Notes under the pieces: model-generated
The model's database searches: none
Seen by the model: only the letters and a program-made list of their open reading frames with translations
Told to the model about the DNA's origin: nothing
Assembly: GCA_001566295.1 (NCBI GenBank)
Contig: KQ964266.1
Span: 434,001-498,000 of the forward strand
Reading direction: 5' to 3'
Length of the DNA stretch: 64,000 bases
Origin: Microdochium bolleyi
Lineage: Eukaryota > Ascomycota > Sordariomycetes > Xylariales > Microdochiaceae
In this document: piece by piece, positions 49,723-61,008 of the stretch
How the letters are laid out: each line of letters starts with the position of its first letter
How positions within the stretch are numbered: position 1 is the first letter of the stretch
Made by a program: the position numbers and the translations under genes

Positions 49723-51604
49723 ATGGCTGGCATCAACTCCTTGCCTCAGGGCGTTGAGCCCGTGGCAGCTATCGTCTTGATCTACTCGGCAGTGGGATGG
49801 TTATGCACCGTGGTCATGATTTGGCTGACCTGGATTCACCGACAACGCTTCAGCTGTTCGTTCAATCGTTGCCACCTACACAGGAGATTTCCGCTCACAC
49901 AGAATATCAGATGTGGCCATGGTTGCCTACCTCACCCTGCTTGGCACAACAATGTCCATCATACAGCAATGCCACGACTACACACATTGGGAAGAGATCA
50001 TGATCAAGCAGTTTGAGTTGGTCTCGAGTTTCCCAGACAATCCGGAATCAGCTACGGCACAAGGATCATATGGCCTCGACCTCGTATTATTCTATATTCG
50101 TAAGTAGCATCTGTCCCCTACCTTGATAGCTGCAATTGTGCTGACCAGTGCTTAGAATTTTACACATACAATGCCAGCGCGCTTTGCATCTTCTTCTGGT
50201 ATGCTTCTGACTCCCGCACTTGTTCTTTTCACTGCTGACATCAGTCTCAGGGCTGCCGAGCTTGCACAGACTTTGTATGGCTTTGATGCCAAGCCCAGAC
50301 TGAAGCGTGCTGGACGCAAGTTCAACCAAGCAGGGAGGGCCGTCGCTATCGTGCTTCCCCTATTCACCACGCTTCTGCTGCGACTTAACGAGATCCGAGC
50401 CAACATTCTCATATTTCTTCTCATGGCTGATCTCCCACGTGAGTATTTAGCCATTTCCAATATTATTACCATAGTCCCTGTATTTTGAATTGGGCTAACC
50501 TTACCTAGTCATGCTGAGTCTGACGCTCGGAGGCTTGACGGTTATGCTGATCCTCATTCGATATCTTGTGACACAGAAGAAGTTCACGCAGTGGAGTCAG
50601 CCCAAGTCGGACCAGTCCGGGAACGAGAGAGCCGCAGAAGCCGGTCTTTCCTACGTTTCCACTGTCAGCACGAAAAGAATCGGCATGCAGAAGCTGCGGG
50701 GCAAGTCGGGAGGTATCTATGATCGCTGGCTCATGATTCGCTTCTTCATGGCGTTCCTCATGCTCGGGTATGTTTTGTTCCCATAATGATCCTCGGGCTT
50801 GGCCTGTCTCTAGTCACCTCTCAGCTGACTTCTTTTCCAAACTGCAGTGTTTTCAATGTCACAACTGTGCTGTTTCAGCTCAACGCACTGAATGGCAACA
50901 GAAAAGACGGCCTCTCCTCAGCGCCGGATCTCAGTGCGGAGCGCGCCCGAACCACGATCCTTAGCTTCATGCCAGGCACCACACCTGGAATCATGCTCTT
51001 CATTGTCTTCGGGACGACAGCAGGGCACAGAAAAAAGATCAGGCAGACGGTGCTGCCCAAGAGCTGGCAAGAGGAGGGATTTACGCTTGCCTCGCTGTTT
51101 CCTTGTCAGGGTCGTCGGAACAGGCAGAGCAAGCCACGGACGCGCAAATGGCCCTGGGCTGATCGAAACGTGCAGAGAGTTCCCTCCTACGCAATGTCCA
51201 ACCACCCAGTCGAGCAGGCCACGTCTGCCATACCTCTGCGGCCGGTGCGGAGTAAAGAACAGGGCCGCAGCGTGGATATCATGGAAATGCTCACAAGGGA
51301 GAGACTGAGCGATCTGCAGAAGCCGCTGCCGCCTTACCCGGCCGGAACAGCCGACCGCTACAGCTTCGAGCCGCCGCCCACGATGGCGTCGTCAAAATCT
51401 GCCTCGATACGCGAGGCCAGAGTTGAGCAGGTCGTTTGGAGATCGTCTTTGCTTGATCCTGCCTCGATGCCGGTCCATGTGCAGCAGGAGCAGCATCAAA
51501 GAACCCGCCGCGCGGACTACTACTCGAACAATGCGGAGCACAGCGACGATTCAGGCCCGGCACTACCAATAATGAGGAACGACAAGAGAAACTCGGAGAT
51601 GTGA
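49723..51604 (+). CDS. Seven-transmembrane, GPCR-like fungal membrane protein
   Basis: Six exons: 49723-49855, 49911-50099, 50156-50198, 50251-50438, 50509-50767 and 50848-51604, giving 522 residues. Introns are 55, 56, 52, 70 and 80 bp. Intron 1 has an unusual GTTCGT donor; its removal joins TWIHRQRFS to YVAMVAYLTLLGTT, the continuous loop and TM2 expected for the family. Seven hydrophobic segments follow: VAAIVLIYSAVGWLCTVVMI, VAMVAYLTLLGTTMSII, the region around FYTYNASALCIFFWAAEL, VAIVLPLFTTLLL, LMLSLTLGGLTVMLILI, FFMAFLMLGVFNVTTVLFQL, and PGTTPGIMLFIVFGTT. The cytoplasmic tail of about 170 residues is rich in Arg, Ser and Pro. Exon 3 has only 43 nt. Topology resembles a G-protein-coupled receptor, but ligand, G-protein coupling and named class are unknown. 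Confidence 0.82.
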
Positions 51605-52638
51605 CGGGGTAGGGGTGTGTTCTCAACACGAGGAGATAATTTTTACGACTTTTGAACGGCCGGCTTTTATGCATCTGCACCCAACGATACCACACACCGC
51701 GCGCGCGCAGACGCGCTGATACGACTGATAGATGCGGACTCTGGATCTGGGCGACTGCGGTCGTTTCCCGAAGAATAGGGGCTGCGGTAGAACGTGCTTT
51801 AGAACTTTTCTTGTGTACATACATACACCGTCTTGCACTTACGGTTTCTTGGACATACACAATTACTTACTCAAAGGAAATATTATTTTTCAGACCAGGC
51901 AATGGTCACGCTGATGATCGAAGGCCGCTGGCTTTATTCCTGCTCTTCTTCTTCCTAGTCTTTTCTTCTCGGAAGGCATTTCAATTGCCAACGCATACCA
52001 AGAAAACTTGTGAACTTGAGAATACAAAGACCCACAGGACAACATGTGGAGGCGTTGGAAACAGTAGGCCGATATCACTGTCCTTTTCGTGACACTGCCC
52101 TTTATCATTTCGTTCCTCACGTGGATCAGCACAATCAGACCAGCACACTTCTTTGGTTCTTTTGGAGTTGTCAAAGATTCAATTTTGAGACAGTTGCTGG
52201 AACGACAAAAAACCACTAAAACAGCGCGGGTAAAGACCCGCCAACGCCAGCCCATCCCAATCTGAGGGGGCGTGTAACACTCGCTGTAAGTGCGCATGCC
52301 GTTCATCCTGATGATCGCTCCCGGGCGCGCGCGCGCGCGTGCGTGTGTATGTGGGTGGGTATATACGCTATGTATGCAAGAAACAAAGCAAGGACTCCAC
52401 ACTCCGTGAAAGTGGTGGTATGAAATGCAATGTGGGAAAGCAGCAAAGCAGAAGTCTCGAATCTAGACGGCATCGTTCGTGTAGTAAACGAGTTCGATGC
52501 CCTTCCCCCTAGGCAAAAGAGGCTCTCTCTCTATCTTTCTTTCAGTACCGGTGTGTCCTATGTACTGTTGTGTGGTGGGTTTTGCCTATGGAGGTTGGGT
52601 GTTCGTTTTTCTTTTGTGTTGTTTTGGTGGTGTTCTGA
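51605..52638. other. Convergent intergenic region
   Basis: Holds the 3' ends of the 7TM gene (+) and the second zinc-cluster gene (-). It contains an alternating purine-pyrimidine tract, listed separately. No gene is seen. Confidence 0.6.
52325..52353. repeat. Alternating GC/GT tract, potential Z-DNA
   Basis: An uninterrupted alternating purine-pyrimidine run, first GC units then GT/AT units, 29 bp, lying between two convergent genes. Confidence 0.8.
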
Positions 52639-54501
52639 TCAGAAGAGCATGCGACCGCCCTCAAACGGCGCGACATCATCTTCCTCGATGGCCGCGAGCG
52701 CATCGTGAACCTTGGCGTCCCAGACGGTCGTGTAGCGGCGGTCAGCGCCGAGCAGGAAGCCGTGCTTCCTGAGCTTCTCGAGCCGCGCCGCGTGCTTGGC
52801 CGGGGTGAGGTCTTTCTTGTCGACCTCCTGGTCCTTGTCACCGATTTTCCAGCCGCCCTGGGCGAGATGGTCGAAGATCTCGACAATGGGGAAGTTGGCG
52901 GCCTGGAGCGCCTCCACGTCGATGTCGCCGGGGTGGTAGACGTTCTTCTGGAGCCTGGTGACGAGGTCGAGCATGGAGCAGAGGTACCTGACGCAGACGC
53001 GCTCGGCTTTTTCTCTGTGGGCGCGAATCGACTTGACCCTGCGGTCTGTGCGAGTGGAGCGCACGTTGTCGATGGCCGTGATCTTGGCCGGGACGCCGGG
53101 TACCGCCGCGAGCTGGCCCGCGTTCATCGCCCCGCTGAGCTTCTTGAGCATGTCGAACGTGTCGCGCGAGGCGTCCTGGGCCCGCCACTCCCGGAGCATC
53201 TCCAGCAGCTCGCTGTTGCGGTGGCAGGCGATGAGCGTCGCGATCTCCCTCGCCATGTGGGCATACCCCTCCAGCATGCTGTCGAGCTTGGCGCTGTTGG
53301 TCGCGCGGGTGCGGCTGTCCTTGCCGCTCCAGACGCAGTCGGCGCCCTTGGTGGCACACCGCACGCACCGGCTGTCGGCGGGGGCTCCCACCACCTTGAC
53401 GCACGCAAACTTGTCCTTGCGGCATCTGTTGCAGGAGAACGGGCGGCAGGGTGCGCCTATCCTGCTGTTGACGGCCGCCGAGGTTGGTGCGCTGGGCGTT
53501 GTTGTGGCGGTGGTGGTTGCCGTCGAAGTAGCCGACGGTGCAGCCGAGACTGGGGCGGCTGTGGGCTGTGCCTGAGCCTGGCTGTCTTGTGCCAGAGTCG
53601 GGTTGTTCTGTGTAGGGTTGCCCTGCCGGGCGAGCGGGCTGCTTCCATTGAGGAGGAAGTTGTTCTGGTGGAGTTGGTTGTTGAGGACAAGGCCCGGATA
53701 TTGGATGCTTGCCTGATTGTTCAAGACATGCGGAACAAGGGCATTGCCTTGGCCACTGAGCAGGGAGATGTCACCTTGGTTGAATGGTGCTAGGTTGTTC
53801 TGGCTGAGCTGGCTGCTAGTGACACGCCCCGGGTATTGGATGCTTGTCTGGCTGTTCAAGACATCCGGCACAGCTATGTCGCTTCCATTGCCGAGCAGGA
53901 TCTCACCCAGGTCGAATGATGGCAGGTTGCTTTGGTTGTAGTGTAGGCCCTGTCCGGGGAGCTGTCTGCTCTCGTCAAGTTCGCAAAGGAACTGGTCGCT
54001 AGCCTCCGGAAGGTATCCTACTGGCTCTGCACCCACGGGGACACTGAGGGTAAGGGTGTGGTTGTAGGAATGCTGGCAAGGGGGCTGCGTGCTCTGTTGA
54101 AGGTTGAGAGCATTCTGGTAGTCGGGCAGACCAGTATTCACCTGAGCGAGAGGCCGGACGGCCTTGTTGATTGTGTTATTGGTCAACAGGCGTGGATCAA
54201 CGTAGCGAGCCTGAGTAGACTGGTCGTTCCACTGAGGATTGTGAAGGCCCGTGGAGTCGGACCAGATACCAGGGCTCTGAACCATCGCCTGGAAGTTGTT
54301 AGGGAACCCTGATGGGGCCATGCCAAGGGCGTAGTTCGCCTGGCCGGTGATGAGGCCGACTGCAGGAGCGCCGCTGGAGTCGAATGAGACGGTGTCATTG
54401 ACTTGACCGGCAGCCAAGTGATGGTTGCTGCCCTGAAAGACCCAGTCGAGATCCATCTCGCTGTTCTCCTGTTGGAACTGCTGAGACATATTGCCGTCCA
54501 T
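52639..54501 (-). CDS. Zn2Cys6 transcription factor with Gln/Asn-rich N-terminus and 45-residue repeats
   Basis: One uninterrupted frame of 620 residues, predicted nuclear. The zinc cluster is internal, Cys357, 360, 367, 379, 382 and 389 (C-x2-C-x6-C-x11-C-x2-C-x6-C), not at the N-terminus as in most GAL4-type factors. Residues 1-350 are rich in Gln, Asn, Ser and Pro, as in activation or prion-like regions. Residues 189-233 and 234-278 are tandem 45-residue repeats sharing N-x-L-x-x-F and SIQYPG blocks; a partial third begins at 279. Residues 310-350 are an Ala/Thr/Ser/Pro linker. The C-terminal part is mostly helical and charged, and I see no clear fungal_trans domain. The leader has two introns (listed). 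Targets are unknown. The plus-strand frame of 362 codons inside is an antisense shadow. Confidence 0.85.
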   Translation of the reverse strand: MDGNMSQQFQQENSEMDLDWVFQGSNHHLAAGQVNDTVSFDSSGAPAVGLITGQANYALGMAPSGFPNNFQAMVQSPGIWSDSTGLHNPQWNDQSTQARYVDPRLLTNNTINKAVRPLAQVNTGLPDYQNALNLQQSTQPPCQHSYNHTLTLSVPVGAEPVGYLPEASDQFLCELDESRQLPGQGLHYNQSNLPSFDLGEILLGNGSDIAVPDVLNSQTSIQYPGRVTSSQLSQNNLAPFNQGDISLLSGQGNALVPHVLNNQASIQYPGLVLNNQLHQNNFLLNGSSPLARQGNPTQNNPTLAQDSQAQAQPTAAPVSAAPSATSTATTTATTTPSAPTSAAVNSRIGAPCRPFSCNRCRKDKFACVKVVGAPADSRCVRCATKGADCVWSGKDSRTRATNSAKLDSMLEGYAHMAREIATLIACHRNSELLEMLREWRAQDASRDTFDMLKKLSGAMNAGQLAAVPGVPAKITAIDNVRSTRTDRRVKSIRAHREKAERVCVRYLCSMLDLVTRLQKNVYHPGDIDVEALQAANFPIVEIFDHLAQGGWKIGDKDQEVDKKDLTPAKHAARLEKLRKHGFLLGADRRYTTVWDAKVHDALAAIEEDDVAPFEGGRMLF

Positions 54502-54512
54502 TGTGTAGTAAC

Positions 54513-54571
54513 CTGCGAGTCAAGTGTTAGCAGATCATGTACGAGTACTGGGTGTCTGGGACTGGACTTAC
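54513..54571 (-). other. 5' UTR intron of the second zinc-cluster gene (proximal)
   Basis: 59 bp: GTAAGT donor, GCTAACACTTGACTC branch region, GCAG acceptor, ending 11 bp before the ATG at 54501. No coding frame is needed to explain it. Confidence 0.7.
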
Positions 54572-54699
54572 AAGTTGGACGACACCGAAATGTTTCGGGG
54601 AGAGGTATAAAAAAAATAAAAAAAAAAGGTCGACTAGACACAGAGTCTGGCAGTATAGAGCAAATGCTCGTACGAGCTTTCTCTTGTGTGATCTAGAGA

Positions 54700-54765
54700 C
54701 TAGTAGAGCGAAGTGTTAGCAAGGTTAGTCCGAAGCGTGCGAGGTAGTTAGTGATGGAGACTTAC
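54700..54765 (-). other. 5' UTR intron of the second zinc-cluster gene (distal)
   Basis: 66 bp: GTAAGT donor, GACTAACC and GCTAACACTT branch candidates, CTACTAG acceptor. Its branch-to-acceptor part resembles that of the proximal intron. Confidence 0.65.
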
Positions 54766-57700
54766 AAGGTCGAAACGGCAGGGCGAGCGTCTAGAAGCAA
54801 GAGTCTGTTGAGAGGCAGAGTCAAGCAGCGGTGATGTAGTGATCGAGTGACTGTGTTCTGTGAGCGAGAGAGAGTCTGAGAGACGGCAGCACAGAGTGTA
54901 GTCTGGGAGGATGGATCTGGGGATGGGTGTGGTAGTCTGGATGGAGGACAGCACAGAATGGGGTGAGGAGAGGCCAGAGGTAGGCTCGCAGTATGCAGCA
55001 GGGACAGAGCCCGCTCTAAATGCGTTTCTGAGCCTCGAGCATTGCTTTCGAACCATAAAACGCATCTCCGAGCAGTCATGCGTGTACATGGCGAGCCAGA
55101 AGGGGCAGAGTCTTGGTCCCCATGAAAATCGAGAGACTTGCGACGGAAACTTGTGAAGCCATCATGACTGCTACAATGGAGCGGGTCGTACCGGGTCACG
55201 AAGCCCGGCGGGTCGAAGGGAGGTGGCAGGGGTCCTCGGGGTCTGTGTGAAGTTGAGAGGACGTTCTGCACTGCCGACATATGCTTGAGCATGATTCAGG
55301 GATTCTAGTGTAGCGGGTAGGCTTTGGACGTGGAACCGTCGAGAGGTGCTGCCCTACGGGACCATGTTGAACCTCCGGCGAGGAAAACCTGGGCGACTAC
55401 TCAAGGGTCCAGATGGGCATTTCTGGTCCGTATTGAGGCCGTCACATCCATCAGGCACGGCAACTGAGACCACAAAGATCTGGGAAGTCGAACGAGGCCC
55501 CGCAGAGCAACAGTTTGATTAGGACTTTTGGTTGAATCGACAGCTTCACCCAGGAACAAGCGCCCAAGCATATAAATTTTCAAATCATGCAGACATTATG
55601 CCCAGGGAAGCAGTGATCGCCAGGGGAGGTGAGCAAGGGACCAGTCCGGCAGTCGTTGAAAAAGGGTTGATGTGCAGAACGGCAGGCTAGCAGGAGCGGG
55701 GCCGACCAGGATGCGCACGGACAGGGCAGATCCGGCTCATCGAGGTCAGCCTTGTGCTCTGTGAAGGACGAAGGACGGAGTACTCTGTATCCATGTACGC
55801 TAGCATGAGGTATTTGCTTTGCTACCACGGCAATGGCAGTGATGTGACCTTTCTCGCAGTCTGGCAGCAACACACTTCTGTTACTACAATACAACGGTGT
55901 CGAGTTCTACATGGGGGATAAAGAAGGAGGCCATGCTTTCAGGTGTACTGCAGGCAGGGCCAAAGGCCTGATCTCCAAGGCTATGCAACATGTATGCAAC
56001 CACAGATCGCCTTCAACAGCCACCACCAGGACAGGACGACGACCACAGCCGTCCAGACTACCCGATCTGGTAGGGCTGAGTCCTACCGCTGCATATGATT
56101 GGCGGAGACCCCTTCGGGACAGGGTCCAGCTCGCCCCACCCAAACCCGACAGTGGAACGGGTCGAGTGGGTCAGGGTTCAACGATCCAAACCTAAGGTCT
56201 GCGTCCTCTGCCGTCTGGCCTCGTCACTGTCCACTCCCTTCTGCCTCGCTCCATGTCCGACTGCGACCCGCGAGTGATTCATATATGGCTCCCCTCTAAA
56301 AAATGACATCCAGCCAGACCGGACAGATCAGCGGGTCGACAGGGGTATGTGATGCTAGGCTGAGAAAGCTCGGATGGGAGGGCAATGGACCTGCTTCCGC
56401 TGTCACGTTCCTGACCAGTCCCACTCCTCCTTGATAGAGTCCTTGGAGAGCCGGCAATTCAAGACTCGCTGCCACAAAGAGACGCGAGAATGCTCGCCTT
56501 TACTCAACCTCTGGGTGGTCTCCCGAGGGCACACATACTCCCCTTGGCCCTGGGATGGTGGGATTCACTGATCTAGAAATATATCGATGGCCTCTCTTGC
56601 CCCGTACATATTACACCACAATAACGACACATCTTAGTAGCTCTGCATCTGCATGCGAGCATGACGGAAGAAATTAGCGGAGCGAGCGTGTGTGAGTTTG
56701 CGACCTTCCCCTGCTCCATTCTCTCTCTTGTAGCCATGCCGGCAGCGGCCTGAAGATACAACAGGAAGGGGCCTAGCTTCCGGTTTCCCGGAGCAGCCAT
56801 ACCACGCGAATAGGAACCACTCACAAGACGGACGCAGCCCATTTGGGTCGCCGGTAATCTGCGGGTGCGTGTCAGATCCCTCCCCCGGCACTCCATCCCT
56901 AACTTAGTCGAAGTGCTGGAGCAGGACAGAAAGGAAAACAGAAACGAAGGTTATACAGGCTGATTTGAGCAGAAGCTTGCTGGTGATGAAAGGCAAGCTT
57001 CCCGCATTCCTGCCCCTCTGGGAACCACCTACTCTTGTCACATCAGACCACCCGCCCACCCCGCTCTGGCGTCTGTCTCCCCTTCGGCCATCCGAGCAAC
57101 GCATCCGGTCGCTGAGCAGCGACGGCAGGGAGGAGTGACCCGCCTGCATCGGCTGAGCCTGAGCCATGAAAAGTTCTACCTGCGTCCTCCTGCTGAGCAA
57201 AGAAGTCACCACGTTTCTGGCCCGCTGTACTATTGGGACGGACACTTACACTGAACACGGACAAGCGGCAACCGACCACGGAACACCGCTGTCTGTCACG
57301 ACCACCATCCCTCGGGATTGTGGTCAAGCCCCAGCGGCAGCCGGACCGCTCTGCCTGCTAAAAATAGCTCTGCTCACGGGAAGACACTCTGGCGGCTCGA
57401 GCGGGCTTCTACGGGACCGCGGCGTCGTGTGACTCAGCGCAGAAAGCATCAAAGATGGTACACTTCTGCGGGATAATTCAGCCAACGTCCCAGGTCTTGC
57501 GTTTCCATCCGCCACGGACCTCCGAGGTGGAATATCACGTCGGTGTAGTGGTGAAAGTGTAGAACCGAGAAGATCGGGATGGAAGAATGGTGTTGGACAG
57601 GTACATCCCTAATGCCTGCGACAACAGAGCATGGCGCGGAGGTCTCCAGTCACGCGTTCAGTTGGAGAGGAGAGCTGAGATGAGGACTGTCCCGCATGAA

Positions 57701-58653
57701 CTCGTCACCATGTAAATGTTCAGAGTCATGGTCAACAGTATAGATCAGAATAAATTTGGTGATCAACGTGCAGAGCGGATTGTGTAAAGGTAGCCGGGAG
57801 GGCAGTTACCAGTAAGCGGACAGAGCAAAGAAGCCACCCACATCCTTTGCCGATGCACTTTATGAAGTGCTGGAAGCTGCCTCCCGCCCCAGTGATCTTG
57901 CCTCATGGGTATGCTCTGTGCAGTGTGGCAGGAAGCAGACAATCCCTATCTCGTGCTTTGACTACATTCAGCTGCCTTTCCACTTTGACTGCCGTCCCCC
58001 ACTTGGCGGTCGGACAGACAGCAAACATCCCTGGGCTTCTGTTCGGATCATTCTAAATCTCAAGTTACTCCACACTCTCGGTAATGAATGAATAGATGCC
58101 CGGACGGCATCTCTGGAAAAACAGAGCTCTTTGACGGGCCGCCCACGTTCCGCATATAACACACACAAGGCAAGGGGAATTAAAAGGAGATCAGAAAGTG
58201 AAAGGCGAAGAGGCAAAAGGGGAAGAAACGACGGACGAGAAGAGGTAAAGACGTAGCATTAGGCCTTCCAACATCATACTTTTCTCCTTACCTCCTTTTC
58301 AAGTCGACTTTTCACAAAAGATGCAGACGGACTAGTGACACAGAAAATGCTTATATATATTCCATGTTTCCCAAGTATTTCTTGTAAATGCTGCCGAGTA
58401 TATAACGTGTGTTCAGAACCAGAGCAAATCCATGGACTAGAGTCAACGCCGAACAACATATCCCAAATGATGCCATGCCGAAGGAATATGCAAACGTAGG
58501 AAACCAATTGAAACAGGAAATAGTGATGGACGCACTGGGAGTGCCCTGGCGAGGTGACTGGTCTCAAGTCTCCTGGTGTGTATGTGGATACTTATATGAC
58601 AGAAAAGTAGTGACAAAACAGTATACGATGCTTCCTGAACGTGGTCGTATTAC
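54766..58653. other. Gene-poor interval upstream of the second zinc-cluster gene
   Basis: The left part is the zinc-cluster leader and promoter; the right end is the 3' UTR of MCH1. No frame shows domains or credible splice structure. A short near-palindrome, ACGGAGTACTCTGTA, lies at 55775-55789. Confidence 0.5.
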
Positions 58654-60405
58654 TCAAATGACAACACCGCGCTGGGCCCAGCCGCCCTTGCCCTTCCACG
58701 CCCACAGTACCATGAGCACACCAACCCACGTCGCGATCGTCATCGCCCAGAAGGGCCCCGCGTAGCACTGCGTGCCGTGGCAGAAAATGTCAGCCTCGAG
58801 CGAGCCGTCAGCGGGCGAGACGAGCGGTGGGTTCGTGTTCGCCCCGGCCTGGTACGCCGACGAGTAGATGAGCCCCCACATGGTCGAGCCGACGGCGGGC
58901 GTGAGGGCAATGATGCCGAAGTTTGTGCCAAAGTTCTCGACGCCCCAGATCATGGTAATAATGATGGGCGTCACGCTGAACACGGCGCCGTAGCCCGCGC
59001 CAACGAAGCCGGAGACCACCCAGAACCGCTCGCCGTGGCCCTGCGCCGCGCCGGAGGCGAGGAAGCCCGTCCCGAAAGATTGGATCAGAGCCGCGACAGT
59101 GAAGAGTACGATGCGGGAGACGGCGAACTTGCGACGCAGGCCTGATGGTGCGGACGCGGCGGTGGCGCCAACCTGGATGTGCTGGCTCTGCGGCATGGGT
59201 GAAAGGAGGTCGCTCAGAGATGCGGTGAACAGTCTTGCAAGAGTGCTCACGGCGGCCATGATAGACACGTGCGTGGCGGCGGTGGTGCGAGGACCCGTGT
59301 CACCTGGCGAGTATAATGTGCCGATGACGGTGCCGAGGTTGTTGATGAAGGCTTCGCCCGGCCCGTTGATCAACCAGAAACCAGCTGCGAACCACCACAT
59401 GGTGGGGTCGGTGAGGAATCGCCTCGTCTCGGCGTTGAGGAGGAACGTCTTCTTGAGTCTTGCATTTTCGTCGTCTTCATCGACAGAGTCGTCATCCTTC
59501 ATCAGGTTGGGAGTGTCAGCGCCGTGGGTGACCTGGTCAATGGCGCCGTAGCTGCGATCCCCACGGCGGTGGAAGATCTCGCTGCCGGTGAGCAGACCAC
59601 TGCGCTCGAGCTCCTCGATCGCTCCGTCGATGATGTCCTCCTCGTTTAGTATCCTGAGGGCAACAGACCCAACCAAGCCCGCGATGAAGAACAAGCTCGA
59701 GAGGAAGACGAAGAACTTGAAGACGTCCACGTCCCCTGTGGTCCCGTCCGCACGCCTCTCGCACAGAAGATGGCTGCCAATCTGCGAAAGCAGCATGGCA
59801 CTCAAGCCAAACGAGGCGATGGGCGCGACGAGCATGAGACCTCGGAATCGCCCCTGCCCAAAGTTCTTGGCGCAGGTCGTAATGGCAGCAATGTACATGC
59901 CCGCAGTGCCCATGCCGATGGCTACGAATGCGCAGACCATACCCGAAACACTGCTCTTGTTTCCCAACGCAACCGCAGTGGCACCGCCATGGAAGAGGGC
60001 AGCAGCCGTTGCGTAACCGCCACCACCGAAGACGGCGGCAAAGATGGCCAGAGGGGCGGGACCAACGCGGTCGCAGGCGTAGCCAAGTATGGGGACGGGA
60101 ATGTACATGGAAATGCTCATGGCTGTGGCAATGGCATTGACCTGGAGCTGGCTGAAATGAAGACGGGACTGCAGGAGATGGCCGTAGAGGGAGAAGACGG
60201 TGATGGCGCCGGCCGCGATGGCACAGAGGATCGATGATGCGAAGGCGAGCCCGCGGCGGACCTGATGCACCCGCCGGCGGGCGGAGCGGCGAGCAGCATA
60301 GTTAAGAGAGGATGTGTCGGAGTGGAGGGAGCTGAGGGTGGACGATGAGGACGAAGGGCGGAGCAGAGGCGCATCGTCGCGCGCGATGTCTGTCTGGCGA
60401 GGCAT
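58654..60405 (-). CDS. MCH1: MCH1-type major facilitator transporter
   Basis: Predicted 12-segment membrane transporter, 583 residues, without introns. It resembles the fungal MCH1 (monocarboxylate-transporter-homologue) group, found on the vacuolar membrane in yeast; the substrate is unproven. Seen: a hydrophilic Ser-rich N-terminus, TM1 at about residues 53-73, the MFS loop motif CDRVG at 111-115 between TM2 and TM3, glycine-rich helices such as FAAVFGGGGYATAAA and AIGMGTAGMYIAA, a hydrophilic central loop at about 255-335, and FAAGFWLINGPGEAFINNLG at the start of the second half. The frame extends upstream to 60726, but MPRQTDIARDDAPLL at 60405 matches the usual start and the upstream part is unlike a transporter. 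It lies about 600 bp downstream of the aquaporin, in the same direction. Confidence 0.9.
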   Translation of the reverse strand: MPRQTDIARDDAPLLRPSSSSSTLSSLHSDTSSLNYAARRSARRRVHQVRRGLAFASSILCAIAAGAITVFSLYGHLLQSRLHFSQLQVNAIATAMSISMYIPVPILGYACDRVGPAPLAIFAAVFGGGGYATAAALFHGGATAVALGNKSSVSGMVCAFVAIGMGTAGMYIAAITTCAKNFGQGRFRGLMLVAPIASFGLSAMLLSQIGSHLLCERRADGTTGDVDVFKFFVFLSSLFFIAGLVGSVALRILNEEDIIDGAIEELERSGLLTGSEIFHRRGDRSYGAIDQVTHGADTPNLMKDDDSVDEDDENARLKKTFLLNAETRRFLTDPTMWWFAAGFWLINGPGEAFINNLGTVIGTLYSPGDTGPRTTAATHVSIMAAVSTLARLFTASLSDLLSPMPQSQHIQVGATAASAPSGLRRKFAVSRIVLFTVAALIQSFGTGFLASGAAQGHGERFWVVSGFVGAGYGAVFSVTPIIITMIWGVENFGTNFGIIALTPAVGSTMWGLIYSSAYQAGANTNPPLVSPADGSLEADIFCHGTQCYAGPFWAMTIATWVGVLMVLWAWKGKGGWAQRGVVI

Positions 60406-61008
60406 CGCGGGTGATCGTTGTCGTCGTTGTCGCTGGAGGGTGTCGGGCTGGCACGCGCTGGGGGTGCCAGAGAAGGTGCGCAAGTGACACCGATGACGTG
60501 ATTGCTGAGACGCGAGTCGCCGAGTGTGGTTGGGAGCTCTGTGGACTGGTAGCCAGCGCGTGGCTCTGTCGTGCGGCGGCGGCTTCAGGTCACCATCACT
60601 CGATGTCGACTTTGGTCTGGGTCGAGCAGATGAAGCCGAGAGAGCCAGGCGGCAGTCAATGAGGATGGCGGAGTTCGGAGTGGTGAATGACCAGTACAAG
60701 TGGAGAGCTCGGAGCTGGTCAGGCACCTGGATGACATCGCGATGGCCGGGCGCATGCGAAACCGGAAGGTCGGGAGGCGGAGCCCCACACGCTGCGGATC
60801 AATGACTGCGGCGGCAGGCACGGCTAACACCCCAGCTGGGCAGGTCACGAGGCGTTGCACCAGAGACACGTCTCACCGTGAGGCGCCATTGTTGCTGTCT
60901 ATTGTGCCTATCATACTTCATCGCTCATTACGCCATGCGCAGTCCTCATCATCCACGGTCACTGCTTCCAGTCCAGCCGTCCCAATCAGTCAATCTCAGT
61001 CTTCCTCG
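60406..61008. other. MCH1 promoter and aquaporin 3' flank
   Basis: Tandem minus-strand genes, so this is the MCH1 promoter and leader plus the aquaporin 3' UTR. No other gene is seen; an in-frame extension of the MCH1 frame covers part of it but looks noncoding. Confidence 0.6.

Noticed and set aside
49800..49920. Apparent frameshift between TM1 and TM2 of the 7TM gene, suggesting a pseudogene
   Set aside because: A 55-bp intron (49856-49910, GTTCGT donor, TCAG acceptor) restores the frame and the expected FSYVAMVAYL junction.
52705..53793. 362-codon plus-strand frame
   Set aside because: Antisense shadow of the second zinc-cluster gene; G+C-rich third positions keep the opposite strand open.
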